DNA of 64,000 bases. It comes from Pontibacter russatus (GTDB lineage: Bacteria; Bacteroidota; Bacteroidia; Cytophagales; Hymenobacteraceae). The stretch spans positions 3,117,001 through 3,181,000 of the forward strand of contig NZ_CP047984.1 in NCBI RefSeq assembly GCF_009931655.1, in the 5' to 3' direction. Below, piece by piece: positions 33,179 to 42,483 of the stretch. The position numbers and the translations under genes are program-made. The notes beneath the pieces are model-generated. The model did no database searches. It was not told the origin of the DNA and worked only from the letters and a program-made list of their open reading frames with translations. The number at the start of each line of letters is the position of its first letter. The first letter of the stretch is position 1.

Positions 33179-34288
33179 TCACTCATTCAAAATTGAATCT
33201 ATCGCCTGCAGGTACTTTCCGATGACGATGCGGTCGTCGAAGCGGGTGACGGCCAACTGGCGGCTGGCCTGCCCCATGCGCTGCAACTCCCCGTCTGGCA
33301 GTTGCAGCATCCGCATCATCTTATCCGCCAGGTCGGCTGCGCTTTTTACCTGGCAAAGGTAGCCGTTCTCCCCATCCTGCACCACCTCCCGGCAGCCGGG
33401 CACATCCGTCGCAATCAGGGGTTTGGCCAGGGCCGCCGCCTCCAGCAGCGTGCGGGGCGTGCCCTCGCGGTAAGAGGGCAGCACCACGCAGTCGGCTTGG
33501 CGCACCACGGCGGCCACGTTATCTGTGGCACCCAGATACTCGACTACACCGGTTGCCAGCCACTCCTGCAGTTGCCGCCGCTTCACCCCCGACCGGCTCC
33601 GCTCATCCACCTGCCCCAATAGCTGGCACTTCACCTGTGGGTGCTTTTCCCGCACCAGCCCGCTGGCCTGCACAAACTCCGCCACGCCTTTGTCATATAA
33701 AACCCGCGCCACCATCAGGAACACAAACGGCTCCTGCCGCTTAAACTCTTTGGCCGGAGCAAACTCCTGCAGGTTGATGCCCGAGCCCGGCAGCACTTCT
33801 GTGATGCTTTCGCGCACCAGCCCGTGGTGCAGGAACAGTTTGCGGTCGTCCTTGTTCTGGAAAAACACCTTCGCCGGATACCGGAAAGCGAACTTGTACA
33901 GGCGCAGCGCGATATGGGATATATAATCCTTGGTGATGAACACGGTGCCGAGCCCCGAGACGTTGTTGATGGCAGGAATACCGGCCCAGTGTGCGGCCAC
34001 GGCCCCATATATGTTGGGCTTGATAGTGTAGTGCAGCACCACATCCGGCCGCACCCGCCTATAGGCGCGGTACAGGCGCCAAACCAGTTGCAGGTCCTCC
34101 AGCGGGTTCGTGCCCTGCTCCATGCGCACCGGCACAAAACGGCACCCTACCGCCACCAGCCGCTCCGAATACGCATCCTCCGGTGCCATGGCCACCACCT
34201 CGTGCCCCTCCGCCAGCAGGGCCTTTATCAGGCTCATGCGGAAGTTGTAGATGTTCCAGGAAGTGTTGATGACGAGGGCTATCCGCAT
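33179..34288 (-). CDS. Family 4 glycosyltransferase (PglA-like)
   Basis: 369 residues starting at MRIALVINTSWNIYNFRM; an ATG 20 codons upstream is not supported by the family. GT-B fold: N-domain with FRMSLIKALLAEGHEVVAMAP and HYTIKPNIYGAVAAHWAGI; C-domain with FLMVARVLYDKGVAEFV and the nucleotide-sugar binding SYREGTPRTLLEAAALAKPLIATDVPGCREVV, including the E-x7-E pattern. It resembles PglA-type enzymes that add HexNAc to lipid carriers in O-antigen or N-glycan assembly. Acceptor unknown. Follows no clear operon partner except rfbC, 136 bases downstream. Confidence 0.88.
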   Translation of the reverse strand: MRIALVINTSWNIYNFRMSLIKALLAEGHEVVAMAPEDAYSERLVAVGCRFVPVRMEQGTNPLEDLQLVWRLYRAYRRVRPDVVLHYTIKPNIYGAVAAHWAGIPAINNVSGLGTVFITKDYISHIALRLYKFAFRYPAKVFFQNKDDRKLFLHHGLVRESITEVLPGSGINLQEFAPAKEFKRQEPFVFLMVARVLYDKGVAEFVQASGLVREKHPQVKCQLLGQVDERSRSGVKRRQLQEWLATGVVEYLGATDNVAAVVRQADCVVLPSYREGTPRTLLEAAALAKPLIATDVPGCREVVQDGENGYLCQVKSAADLADKMMRMLQLPDGELQRMGQASRQLAVTRFDDRIVIGKYLQAIDSILNE

Positions 34289-34422
34289 AAAGTGCAAATC
34301 AACCCGAGGCAGCGCCGGGGCGATGGCTGAAAAGCCGTAAGTTAGCATTTTAGCAGCAGCATCAGAAAAATTAAAGTAAATTGCAGCAAATCCGACTCAA
34401 TTCTGACACCTGACATATACCA

Positions 34423-35148
34423 ATGCCTTTTGTTGCCTTCCTGCACGCCCACGTTCTGGCAGTTGTGCTTTTCCTCTTCCTGTTCGCCGCAAAGGCGCTG
34501 CTGCTGCTGCTGAACAAGCGCGCGGCGCTGCACAAGGTGAGGAGCAAAACCAGGGCGCTGGACATGCTGTTCGGCACGCTGATCCTGCTAACGGGCGGTT
34601 ACCTGCTGTTCCTCTACAACGGCGGCATCCCCACCTGGCTTATCCTGAAAATCGCGCTGGTGCTGGTGGCCGTCCCGCTCGGCATGGTGGGCATCAGGCG
34701 CGAAAACAAAGTGCTGGCCACGCTGACGCTGCTCATCTTCCTGTACGTATATGGGGTGGCGGAGACAAAAACCCTGGTGATGGGCAAAGACAGCGGCCTG
34801 GCCCAAAACACTGCGCCTGCCACACCAGAGGCGGATGCCGTCGAAACCGGCGATGCTGGCCTCAGCCAATCGGCAAGCGCGCAGGCGGCGATTGTGGCCG
34901 CCATGGGCGAGGCGCAGCTGGCCAACGCCAAAGCCATATATGACCAGCTGTGCGCCAACTGCCACGGTGCGGACGGCACGAAGGGGATGGGAGGGGCCGC
35001 AATTTTAACGGCGTGCCATCTCAGCCTCAACGACAGGATTCGCGTTATTGAGGAGGGCCGCGGCCTGATGCCCGGCTTCGGCGACCAACTGACGGAGCAG
35101 GAGCAGGAGGCGCTGGCAGCTTATACCATCACGCTGAAAAAAGAATAA
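34423..35148 (+). CDS. SirB-like membrane domain fused to cytochrome c
   Basis: 241 residues. The N-terminal 120 residues hold four hydrophobic segments (LAVVLFLFLFAAKALLLLL, MLFGTLILLTGGYLLF, WLILKIALVLVAVPLGMVGI, LATLTLLIFLYVYGVAE) like the SirB family. Then a linker rich in Ala/Pro/Glu, then a c-type haem domain: YDQLCANCHGADG (CXXCH) with the distal Met in LMPGFGDQL. The haem domain faces the periplasm. Probably a small membrane-bound electron carrier. It ends three bases before hflX, so they may be co-transcribed. Confidence 0.85.
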   Translation: MPFVAFLHAHVLAVVLFLFLFAAKALLLLLNKRAALHKVRSKTRALDMLFGTLILLTGGYLLFLYNGGIPTWLILKIALVLVAVPLGMVGIRRENKVLATLTLLIFLYVYGVAETKTLVMGKDSGLAQNTAPATPEADAVETGDAGLSQSASAQAAIVAAMGEAQLANAKAIYDQLCANCHGADGTKGMGGAAILTACHLSLNDRIRVIEEGRGLMPGFGDQLTEQEQEALAAYTITLKKE

Positions 35149-35151
35149 TTA

Positions 35152-36339
35152 ATGGGGAAACAGCATTTCTATGAAACGGCCAAGCCACAGGAGACCGCTG
35201 TGCTGGTGGCCGTACCGAACCACCGCCAAACCGACGCGCAAACCAAGGAGTACCTTGACGAACTGGCCTTCCTGACGGAGACGGCGGGAGCCGCCACGTT
35301 GAAGCGCTTTGTGCAGAAGCTCGACAGGCCCGACATCCGCACTTTTGTGGGAACCGGTAAACTGGAAGAGATCAAAGCCTATGTGAAGGAGCACGACGTG
35401 GACATGGTGATCTTTGACGATGACCTGAGCGCCTCGCAGGTGCGCAACATCGAGCGCGAGCTGCAGGTGAAGATCGTGGACCGCAGCCTGCTTATCCTGG
35501 ACATATTCGCGCTGCGGGCCAAAACGGCGCAGGCGCACGCCCAGGTGGAGATGGCGCAGTACCAGTACCTGCTGCCCCGCCTCACCAACCTCTGGACGCA
35601 CCTCTCGAAGCAGAAGGGCGGCATCGGGATGAAGGGACCGGGCGAGACCGAGATTGAGACCGACCGCCGTATCGTGCGCGACAAGATTGCCTTGCTGCGC
35701 GACCGCCTGAAGAAGTTCGAAAAGCAGAACTTTGAGCAGCGCAAGGCCCGCTCGGGCATTGTGCGCGTGGCGCTGGTGGGCTACACCAACGTGGGCAAAT
35801 CCACGCTGATGAACCTGCTCTCCAAATCAGAGGTGTTTGCCGAGAACAAGCTGTTCGCCACCGTGGACGCCACCGTGCGCAAGGTGGTGCTCGACAATAT
35901 CCCGTTCCTGCTTTCCGACACCGTGGGTTTCATCCGCAAGCTGCCCACCAAGCTGATTGAGTCCTTTAAATCCACGCTGGACGAGATACGCGAGGCCGAC
36001 TTGCTGGTGCATGTGGTGGACGTGTCGCACCCCTCGTTTGAGGACCATATAGCCGTGGTGAACGAGACGCTGAAGGATATAAACTCGGCGGAGAAGCCGG
36101 TGCTGCTGGTGTTCAACAAAGTGGACCTGTACCTGCAGCAGCGGGAGCAGGAACTGGCGGAGGAGGGGGCCGAGGTGCGCCCGTCCATCGAAGACCTGAA
36201 AGCGACCTATATGGCGAAGATGCACGCACCGGCCCTGTTTATTTCCGCCACCAACAAGATCAACATCGAAGAGCTGCGCGAGGAACTGCAACGAAGAGTG
36301 GCAGAAATCCATTACCAGCGCTACCCGAACAACGTGTAA
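35152..36339 (+). CDS. hflX: GTPase HflX
   Basis: 395 residues. The N-terminal HflX domain has FVGTGKLEEIKAYV and FDDDLSASQVRNIERELQVKI. A coiled coil around ALLRDRLKKFEKQNFEQR leads to the G domain: G1 GYTNVGKSTL, G3 DTVGFIRKLP, G4 NKVD. HflX binds 50S/70S ribosomes and splits stalled ribosomes under stress. Start ATG right after the stop of the cytochrome gene. Length and features are normal. Confidence 0.97.
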   Translation: MGKQHFYETAKPQETAVLVAVPNHRQTDAQTKEYLDELAFLTETAGAATLKRFVQKLDRPDIRTFVGTGKLEEIKAYVKEHDVDMVIFDDDLSASQVRNIERELQVKIVDRSLLILDIFALRAKTAQAHAQVEMAQYQYLLPRLTNLWTHLSKQKGGIGMKGPGETEIETDRRIVRDKIALLRDRLKKFEKQNFEQRKARSGIVRVALVGYTNVGKSTLMNLLSKSEVFAENKLFATVDATVRKVVLDNIPFLLSDTVGFIRKLPTKLIESFKSTLDEIREADLLVHVVDVSHPSFEDHIAVVNETLKDINSAEKPVLLVFNKVDLYLQQREQELAEEGAEVRPSIEDLKATYMAKMHAPALFISATNKINIEELREELQRRVAEIHYQRYPNNV

Positions 36340-36416
36340 ATCCACACAGCCCGCATCACCCGCCACGGTATATATAAATCATATATAAACGTGGCAGGCG
36401 GTTGGCCCTGCTATAT

Positions 36417-37568
36417 ATGACGACCCGACACCGCATCATTTCCGGAGCCGCCCAAAAAATGGAAGCCCTGGCCAACGCCTCCATCGACCTGGTGGTCACG
36501 TCTCCGCCTTACCCGATGATCGAGATGTGGGACGGCATCATGGCGCAGCAAAGCCCCGGCATTGCGGCGGCCCTGGCCGATATGAATGGCGAGGAGGCCT
36601 TCGAGCTGATGCACCTGGAACTGGACAAGGTGTGGCGCGAGGTGGAACGGGTGCTGAAACCGGGCGGCTTCGCCTGCATCAACATCGGCGACGCCACCCG
36701 CACCCTCGGCGGAAAGTTTGCGCTTTACCCGAACCACGCCCGCATCCTCTCCGCTTTTCTGAAACTGGGCCTTACCAACCTGCCCAACATCCTGTGGCGC
36801 AAGCAAACCAACGCCCCCAATAAATTTATGGGCTCGGGCATGTTGCCGGCCGGCGCCTACGTTACGCTGGAGCATGAGTGGATTCTGATTTTCCGGAAGG
36901 GCGGCAAGCGGCTTTTTAAGACGGCGGAGGAGAAGCGGCTGCGCAGCGAGAGCGCTTTTTTCTGGGAAGAGCGCAACGCTTGGTTCTCGGATATATGGGA
37001 TTTGAAAGGCACGAAACAATCCATTAAAAATGCAGAGACAAGGGCGCGCAGTGCGGCTTACCCCTTCGAGGTGCCCTACCGGCTCATCAGCATGTACTCT
37101 TTGAAGGGCGACACCGTGCTGGACCCGTTCCTGGGCACAGGCACCACCACCGTGGCCGCCCTCGCCGCCGAACGCCATAGCGTGGGCTATGAGATAGACA
37201 GCGCTTTTACCGAAATTGTCAGCGGCAATATCCTGAACCAGGATGTGGCGCAGCTGAACAGCTATATCCGCAACCGGGTGATGCAGCACCGGGAGTTTAT
37301 CCGGAGCAGGCAGGCAGACCCGAAGAAGGACGCCATCAAGCATTTCAACCAAAGCCTCGGCCTGCCCGTCATCACCTCGCAGGAGCGCGCCATGACGCTC
37401 TCGTTTGTCAGCGCCATCCGCCGCAGCGAAGCAGCAGATTTGCTGTTTGAGGCACAGTATCTCCCTGCCGGCATCGCAGACTTCAGCGAAGACAACGCGG
37501 TCACAGGTTCTCAGAAGAAAAAGAGCAACAGGCAGGCGGCTATAGATTCAGAAGCACCTCAGAGTTAA
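36417..37568 (+). CDS. DNA methyltransferase, N4-cytosine type, of a CTAG-type R-M system
   Basis: 383 residues from the ATG inside GCTATATATGA; a TTG five codons upstream is an alternative. Motif IV is TSPPYP at residues 28-33 and motif I is LDPFLGTGTTT at about 235-245, so motif order is IV before I (beta group). The SPPY form is typical of N4-cytosine methylases; the same arrangement is found in M.MjaI, which methylates CTAG. The gene overlaps by 29 bases, tail to tail, a gene for a probable MjaI-type endonuclease. Specificity is inferred only from the neighbour. Confidence 0.9.
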   Translation: MTTRHRIISGAAQKMEALANASIDLVVTSPPYPMIEMWDGIMAQQSPGIAAALADMNGEEAFELMHLELDKVWREVERVLKPGGFACINIGDATRTLGGKFALYPNHARILSAFLKLGLTNLPNILWRKQTNAPNKFMGSGMLPAGAYVTLEHEWILIFRKGGKRLFKTAEEKRLRSESAFFWEERNAWFSDIWDLKGTKQSIKNAETRARSAAYPFEVPYRLISMYSLKGDTVLDPFLGTGTTTVAALAAERHSVGYEIDSAFTEIVSGNILNQDVAQLNSYIRNRVMQHREFIRSRQADPKKDAIKHFNQSLGLPVITSQERAMTLSFVSAIRRSEAADLLFEAQYLPAGIADFSEDNAVTGSQKKKSNRQAAIDSEAPQS

Positions 37569-38304
37569 GGATGTTGCCCTTATGGTCTGCAATGATGTCG
37601 TATACGGGTGCGCCGAAGCGTGCTTTGTACAGCTGGTTTTTCCGGCTGTTGGCCTGCCGGGCGTTCAGGAGGTAAGTAGCGTTGCCCGTGTAAGACTTCG
37701 GTTTCACCTGCAGCGCGTAGCGCAACTGCCCGCCCACATAGGCCTCGTAATCCACAGCGTAGCTATGGTCGATCACACCTTCCACCTTCCGGAAATCCAC
37801 CTGCGGGTAGAGCGCCTGCAGCGTCTTGACCGTGTTCCGCTCCCGGATGATCACGCCGTTCCAGGTCTCGCATATCACGCGGTAGCGTACGCACTCCACA
37901 CAGTCTTCCACCGTCAGCCCGTGCCCGTTGTCTTTAACGTGGTTGTAGAGTATCTCCCCTTTTTCGCGGAGCCGTTCACGCGTTCTGCCGAACTGGGTGT
38001 TCAGGTTCTTCAGGTTCCAACTCAGGCCGCGAACATAAACCGCGTCCTTTCTGATCAACTGAGTGTCGTGCAGGATGGCCTGTGTGGCCTCATCCCATCT
38101 TGATATGATCACTTCCCTCTCCTCGCCGCTGCGGTAATAAAAAGCCTCCCACTCCTCCTTTTCGGTGAAAGGCTTGAGTTCGATGAGCGTCGTAACGTAG
38201 CCCACCGACCAGGGGTCGTTCAGCATCAGGCTGTTCCAGGCGCTGTTCGTCGACCTGAATTTTGCCGCATCGAGCGCCAAAACAAATTCTGTTTCCATGA
38301 CCAT
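37540..38304 (-). CDS. Restriction endonuclease, MjaI-like (tentative)
   Basis: 254 residues, convergent with and overlapping the methyltransferase gene. A PD-(D/E)xK-like core is visible: Asp185 (YAVDYEAYVGG) with Gln199-x-Lys201 (YALQVKPKSY), i.e. D-x13-QxK. This and the following NATYLLNARQANSRKNQ fit the MjaI family of CTAG-cutting enzymes as I recall it. The first third is helical and without known motifs. The convergent arrangement is common for R-M pairs. If correct, it cuts CTAG, a word that is very rare in this window. Alternative: an endonuclease of related fold with a different target. Confidence 0.7.
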   Translation of the reverse strand: MVMETEFVLALDAAKFRSTNSAWNSLMLNDPWSVGYVTTLIELKPFTEKEEWEAFYYRSGEEREVIISRWDEATQAILHDTQLIRKDAVYVRGLSWNLKNLNTQFGRTRERLREKGEILYNHVKDNGHGLTVEDCVECVRYRVICETWNGVIIRERNTVKTLQALYPQVDFRKVEGVIDHSYAVDYEAYVGGQLRYALQVKPKSYTGNATYLLNARQANSRKNQLYKARFGAPVYDIIADHKGNILNSEVLLNL

Positions 38305-38629
38305 GATAATCCGGGTAAATTAAATTCCTCTGGGTGCCGCTGGCCCCGCTATATACCTGTGCGTTCAGAAGCTTCGCGATTAAGCATTGCCTGCGCTACA
38401 ATACGTTTTTTGAATGCACTATATAAATGTTTATACGAGTATTAGCAAATACAACCAATTGTTTAATTTTTGGCAAAACTATGGCCTGTATATCATGAGT
38501 ATTATATATAGAAAGCATGACATGGCGGCCCTGCCCGCCGGGGCACAACCATTTGCCGGAAGTTGCAGTAAGTAGCAATGCCCTGGCTGCTCCTGACCGG
38601 CAGCCGGCACGTATGCTAGAGAACACTGT
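38305..38629. other. Divergent intergenic region between R-M and sixA-ppk1
   Basis: About 325 bases, AT-rich in the middle with TATATA words, a TTTTTTG stretch and a GC-rich end. It should hold the promoters of the endonuclease gene (minus strand) and of sixA (plus strand). I find no frame likely to encode a controller protein. A CTAG site occurs at about 38616. Confidence 0.5.
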
Positions 38630-39124
38630 ATGAAGACGCTATATATTCTGAGGCACGCCAAATCGAGCTGGGAGTTTAACGAGCTCAGCGACCACGACCG
38701 GCCGCTGAACAAGCGGGGGCGCAGCGACGCGCCGCTTATGGGCCAGGAACTGGCAGCCCGCGGTGTGCAGCCAAACCTGATTATATCCAGCCCCGCCGTC
38801 CGGGCCCTCACCACCGCCACGCTCGCTGGCAAGGAATTGGGCTACGACCCCGATGACATTGCGGTGGACGAGCGTATATACGGCGCCGGCAAAGAAGACC
38901 TGCTGGAGGTGGTGCGGGGCGTGTCTGACGACGTGGACTACCTGATGCTGGTGGGCCACAACGAGGCCATCACCGAGTTTGCCAACCTGCTGGCGCCGGA
39001 GCGCATCAGCAGCCTGCCCACGGCGGGCGTGGTGGCGCTGGAGTTTAAATGCGGCAGCTGGCACGATATCAGCAAAGAAAACGCATCTATGCTGTTCTAC
39101 GACTTCCCGAAAAACTATAAATAA
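38630..39124 (+). CDS. sixA: SixA-type histidine phosphatase
   Basis: 164 residues. The catalytic RHAKS at residues 8-12 begins a short histidine-phosphatase fold; second His in MLVGHNEAITEF. The RHG/RHA core and short length are like SixA, which removes phosphate from the phosphohistidine of HPt or NPr proteins. It is followed 49 bases downstream by polyphosphate kinase, a frequent pairing in bacteria; the two probably form one transcript. Confidence 0.93.
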   Translation: MKTLYILRHAKSSWEFNELSDHDRPLNKRGRSDAPLMGQELAARGVQPNLIISSPAVRALTTATLAGKELGYDPDDIAVDERIYGAGKEDLLEVVRGVSDDVDYLMLVGHNEAITEFANLLAPERISSLPTAGVVALEFKCGSWHDISKENASMLFYDFPKNYK

Positions 39125-39173
39125 ACCAGCGGCGGGCCTGTGGGAGCGGCAGAAAGCAGAAAAGGAAACCCTT

Positions 39174-41282
39174 ATGGAAGAAGAAAAAGTACAGACAGCC
39201 ACCTCGCATTACCCCCTCATGGACAGGGAACTGAGCTGGCTGGCTTTTAACTACAGAGTGCTGCAGGAGGCGAAAGACCCGCGCGTGCCCCTGCTGGAGC
39301 GCGTCAAGTTTATGGCCATCTTCTCGTCTAACCTCGACGAGTACTTTAAGGTGCGCGTGGCTACCCTCAAACGCCTCATCAAACTGAATGAAAAAACGCG
39401 CCGGAAGCTGCAGGAAGACCCCTCCGACACGTTCGGCCAGGTGATGCAGGAGGTGAGGCGCCAGCAGGAGGAGTTCGGGGAGGTGTTCCGGGAGGGCATC
39501 CTGAAGGACCTGCGGGAGCACGGCATCCACCTGCTGACAGAGCATGACCTGAACCCCGAACAGCAGGAGTGGGTGCGCGCCTACTATGAGAAAACGCTGG
39601 AGCCGCTGCTGCTGCCCATCATCCTCGACGAAACGGAGACGCAACTTTTCCTGAAAGACCAGACCGTGTACCTCGGCATCAAGATGTGGGAGCCGCAGGC
39701 GGGGGAGGAGGGCAAGCCAGAGCGTTTCGCCATGCTCGAAATCCCGACCAAGAAACACGGCAGCCGCTTCGTAAAACTGCCGACGGTGGGCGACAAGCGC
39801 TATGTGATGTTCATCGACGATGTCATCCGCCTCTGCCTGCCCCTGATGTTCGGCGCGTACAGGCAGTTCGACGCCCACGCCGTGAAAGTGTCGCGCGACG
39901 CGGAACTGGACATTGAGGAGGAGGTGTCGGGCAACCTGATGGCCAAAATACGCAAGAGCCTGAAAAAGCGCGAAACCGGCTACCCGGCCCGCCTGCTCTA
40001 CGACCCCGAAACGCCGCAGGACCTGCTGGACATGATGATGGCCCACACTGGCATCACCCAGGACGAACTGGTGGACGGCAGCAAATACCACAACTTCCGC
40101 GATTTCTTCCAGTTCCCTGATTTCAACCTGCCCGGGCTAAAGTACGAGCCGCAGCCCACGCTGGTGCATCCGCTGCTGGAGCAGGAGCCAAGCCTGCTGG
40201 CCGCTATGCAGCGCCAGGATTACCTCGTGCATTACCCCTACCAGTCGTTCGATTACGTGCTGCGCCTGTTCAACGAGGCCGCCGAGGACCCCAAGGTAAC
40301 GGCCATGAGCGCCACGCTGTACCGGGTGGCCGACGACTCGGCCATCGCCAAAGCCCTGGCCAGGGCCGCTAAAAACGGAAAGCTGGTAACGGTGGTGGTG
40401 GAGCTGAAGGCGCGCTTCGACGAGGAGGCGAACATTTTCTGGGCCGGGAAGCTGCAGAAGGCGGGCGCCAACGTCATATATGGCGTGCCAGACCTGAAAG
40501 TACACTCCAAGCTGGGGCTGATTACCCGGAACGAGGGGGGCAAACTGAAGAGCTACGCCTACCTGAGCACCGGAAACTACAACGAGGACACCTCCACCAT
40601 CTATGCCGACCACGCCCTGTTCACCTCCGACAGGCGCATCACGCGGGATGTGGAGCAGGTGTTCAACTTTTTCATAGACGGGCAGCCCGACAAGGAGTTC
40701 AGGCACCTGCTGGTCGCCCCCCTGAACATGCGGGAACAGTTTGTGCGGCTGGTTGACAGGGAAATAAGGCATGCGAAGAAAGGGCTCCCTGCCCGCATGG
40801 TTCTGAAGATGAACGCGCTGCAGGACGAGCGCATGATCAAGAAGCTATATGCCGCCAGCCAGGCCGGGGTGCAGATTGATTTGCTGGTGCGCGGCATCTG
40901 CTGCCTGGTGCCGGGTGTGGAGGGCGTGAGTGAGAACATCCGGGTGCGCAGCATCGTGGACCGTTACCTGGAGCACGCGCGCGTCTATATCTTCCACAAC
41001 AACGGTGAGGAGCAGTATTACGTGGCCTCGGCCGACTGGATGACGCGCAACCTGAACCGGCGCGTGGAAGTGGCTTTCCCGCTGCTGCAGCCCGACCTGG
41101 TAGAGCAGGTGCGCACCATCATCGGCCTGCAACTGTCTGACGACAACAAAGCCCGGGACGTGGCTAACACCTATATACCCGCCTCGCCGCCCACCGACGT
41201 GCGCTCGCAGTACGCCACCTACAACTACCTGCGCAGCCTTGTGCCGGAGGGCGTGCATCCCTACCGGGAGAAGAAAAAGTAA
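39174..41282 (+). CDS. ppk1: Polyphosphate kinase 1
   Basis: 702 residues from the ATG of MEEEKVQTATSHYPLMDREL; longer upstream frames overlap sixA and are unlikely. PPK1 makes polyphosphate from ATP through a phosphohistidine. N-domain: DRELSWLAFNYRVLQEA and FMAIFSSNLDEYFKVRVA. Head and catalytic domains: HYPYQSFDYVLRL, TLYRVADDSAIAKAL, VHSKLGLITR with the autophosphorylated His, YLSTGNYNEDTS, and HARVYIFHNNGEEQYYVASADWMTRNLNRRVEV with the second His. Ends PYREKKK. Confidence 0.97.
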   Translation: MEEEKVQTATSHYPLMDRELSWLAFNYRVLQEAKDPRVPLLERVKFMAIFSSNLDEYFKVRVATLKRLIKLNEKTRRKLQEDPSDTFGQVMQEVRRQQEEFGEVFREGILKDLREHGIHLLTEHDLNPEQQEWVRAYYEKTLEPLLLPIILDETETQLFLKDQTVYLGIKMWEPQAGEEGKPERFAMLEIPTKKHGSRFVKLPTVGDKRYVMFIDDVIRLCLPLMFGAYRQFDAHAVKVSRDAELDIEEEVSGNLMAKIRKSLKKRETGYPARLLYDPETPQDLLDMMMAHTGITQDELVDGSKYHNFRDFFQFPDFNLPGLKYEPQPTLVHPLLEQEPSLLAAMQRQDYLVHYPYQSFDYVLRLFNEAAEDPKVTAMSATLYRVADDSAIAKALARAAKNGKLVTVVVELKARFDEEANIFWAGKLQKAGANVIYGVPDLKVHSKLGLITRNEGGKLKSYAYLSTGNYNEDTSTIYADHALFTSDRRITRDVEQVFNFFIDGQPDKEFRHLLVAPLNMREQFVRLVDREIRHAKKGLPARMVLKMNALQDERMIKKLYAASQAGVQIDLLVRGICCLVPGVEGVSENIRVRSIVDRYLEHARVYIFHNNGEEQYYVASADWMTRNLNRRVEVAFPLLQPDLVEQVRTIIGLQLSDDNKARDVANTYIPASPPTDVRSQYATYNYLRSLVPEGVHPYREKKK

Positions 41283-41289
41283 CAGAAGG

Positions 41290-41343
41290 CTATATATAAA
41301 AGAGGGAGCGGCTTGATGAAGCCGCTCCCTCTTTTATATATAG
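41290..41343. terminator. Bidirectional terminator with TATATA ends
   Basis: A perfect 23-bp inverted repeat (CTATATATAAAAGAGGGAGC... and its complement) with loop TTGATGAA. It ends ppk1 and the convergent DUF6268-like gene. Confidence 0.92.
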
Positions 41344-41359
41344 CCCCTGCTTATTCGTG

Positions 41360-42397
41360 CTAGTTCTCATCCACCCAACTGCGCGGCGGCACCAGGTACA
41401 GCTCCACGCCTATATACCCTGCGCCCGCCAGGTCGTTGTGGATAAGCTCGTCCCTGGAGCCAACCTTATCATATACCCGGTTGCGGTAGTACTGCCGGAA
41501 ACCGCCCTCCACGGCAAACCACAGAAAATCGTATATCTCCCGCTCCATGCGCACCAGCCCTTTTATATCCGTGCGGCGCAGTTCCAGGTCCCCGAACTCC
41601 GACAGCGGCGGCTCGCTTGCGTACAGGTTGTAGCTGGCGCCCTCCAGCCTGTAGCCGGCATAAAACAGGGTTTTCTCGTTTGCGTTGTAGCGCAGGCGGG
41701 CATTGGCCGGAAAAATGGACTCCACCCCCCATTTTGGGTTGAAGGTGCGGTTGTATAAAATACCGGGATATATGCTCTTCCGCCCGAAAGTGTACCCCAG
41801 CTGCGCCCCGACGCCAATCACATAGTCCGGGCTTTTTTTCCAGCCGTAGGCCAGGTCAATGGTCGTTTTCAGGTAATCCGCAATGTTGATGTCGTCGCGC
41901 GTATAATCGCCGTTCAGGTCGCCTTTGATGCGGATGAGGTAAAAGCGGCGCTCATCGATGGAGTGCAGGTAAGCCAGTTGCAGCCCGAGGCTTTTGAGGT
42001 CCCGGTCCTCCAGATAGCTGTAGAGCGGGTAGCTGCCGTTGGTCAGTTCGTCGAAGTTGAATTCCTCTATGCTGTAGCCAATGCCCAGTATCAGCTTGGT
42101 TTGCGGCCTGTTCATCAAGGGAGCGAGCGAGCGCATGAAAAACTGGTTGTTGCGCCGCACATGGGCGCTGCCATTCCCCACGCGCGGGTCATCGGACTCG
42201 GAGTCGACGTCGAACTGCGGCAGGCGCTCGTAACCGACCACCACGCCGCGCGACCGGCCCATCCCCGTAACGGAGGGCGAGGCATAATCAATGATGTCGC
42301 TGATGGCCTCGGCCTCGCTGTCGGTGTCCTGGGCCTGCGCCTGCTGCTCAAAGCACAGCAAGGGCAGGGCATATAGGAGTAGTTTGATTTTTTTCAT
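41360..42397 (-). CDS. DUF6268-type outer membrane beta-barrel protein
   Basis: 345 residues with a signal peptide ending QAQAQ-DT. The repeats of alternating residues (TKLILGIGYSIEEFNF, LQLAYLHSIDERRFYLIRIKGDLNGDYT, TTIDLAYGWKKSPDYVIGVGAQLGYTFG, LFYAGYRLEGASYNLYA) are those of a barrel of about 12-14 strands. I recognise the DUF6268 pattern from YSLTYLHSIDD/R-type strands. The role is not known. It lies next to the large metallophosphoesterase fusion on the same strand, 86 bases downstream of its stop. Confidence 0.78.
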   Translation of the reverse strand: MKKIKLLLYALPLLCFEQQAQAQDTDSEAEAISDIIDYASPSVTGMGRSRGVVVGYERLPQFDVDSESDDPRVGNGSAHVRRNNQFFMRSLAPLMNRPQTKLILGIGYSIEEFNFDELTNGSYPLYSYLEDRDLKSLGLQLAYLHSIDERRFYLIRIKGDLNGDYTRDDINIADYLKTTIDLAYGWKKSPDYVIGVGAQLGYTFGRKSIYPGILYNRTFNPKWGVESIFPANARLRYNANEKTLFYAGYRLEGASYNLYASEPPLSEFGDLELRRTDIKGLVRMEREIYDFLWFAVEGGFRQYYRNRVYDKVGSRDELIHNDLAGAGYIGVELYLVPPRSWVDEN

Positions 42398-42483
42398 AGT
42401 TGTTTCAGCATGGTACGGCTTGTGTCTTATGGGGCCGCCGGAGCGGTGCGGCTCTCTCTATATACTGGTTTAGCAGTTTTCTG

